Assembly (NCBI GenBank): GCA_937894105.1
Contig: CALCTI010000376.1
Span: 1-6,049, forward strand
DNA length: 6,049 bases
Direction: 5' to 3'
Origin: an uncultured cyanobacterium
Lineage (GTDB): Bacteria; Cyanobacteriota; Cyanobacteriia; CACIAM-69d
Part shown: positions 6,027 through 6,049 of the stretch, piece after piece
How positions within the stretch are numbered: position 1 is the stretch's first letter
How the letters are laid out: every line of letters starts with the position of its first letter
The notes under the pieces: generated by a model
What the model saw: only the letters and a program-made list of their open reading frames with translations
Told to the model about the DNA's origin: nothing
Databases searched by the model: none
Position numbers and translations under genes: made by a program

Positions 6027-6049
6027 CCGGACTTTTGGAGCCTCCATGG

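Noticed and set aside
5985..6047. N-terminal extension of PurL from the ATG at 6047
   Set aside because: The perfect TATAAT at 6021-6026 places transcription start downstream of this ATG, and the start at 5984 gives the normal PurL length and a spaced AGGG site.

Overview
This window is almost certainly chromosomal DNA from a cyanobacterium. The strongest sign is the octamer GCGATCGC (HIP1), which I find 12 times in 6,049 bases, about once per 500 bp, where chance predicts about 0.1 copies. The protein types agree: a fructosamine-kinase C-terminus, a LivG/NatA-type amino-acid transporter ATPase, an iron-sulfur-type PurF and a small-type PurL. I cannot name the genus.

Layout: positions 1-203 (+) hold the end of a fructosamine kinase family gene. 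Positions 281-1054 (+) encode a branched-chain/neutral amino-acid ABC transporter ATPase. A convergent gap (1055-1257) contains nested inverted repeats and an isolated TATAAT. Positions 1258-1650 (-) encode a small exported six-cysteine protein of unknown function. Positions 1785-3398 (-) are purF and 3645-5984 (-) are purL, in the order purL then purF. A promoter-like TATAAT just upstream of purL and a sigma70-like promoter just upstream of purF suggest that each gene has its own promoter, although read-through from purL into purF is possible.

How the genes relate: PurF makes phosphoribosylamine from PRPP and glutamine, the committing step of de novo purine synthesis. PurL makes FGAM at the fourth step, with PurS and PurQ encoded elsewhere. 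The + strand genes and the small exported protein have no evident link to purine synthesis.

The most notable observation is that purL, as given, has an in-frame TGA at codon 81. It replaces a Gly normally conserved just before the ESHNHPS motif, and the frame is intact on both sides. It could be a sequence error, a recent nonsense mutation or, less likely, recoding. Other points are a 14-bp tandem repeat between purL and purF, and a pair of tandem 17-mers with a symmetric compensated change upstream of the small exported protein gene. I see no mobile element, CRISPR array, tRNA, rRNA or new multi-gene system. This is mostly ordinary housekeeping DNA with a few unexplained intergenic elements.
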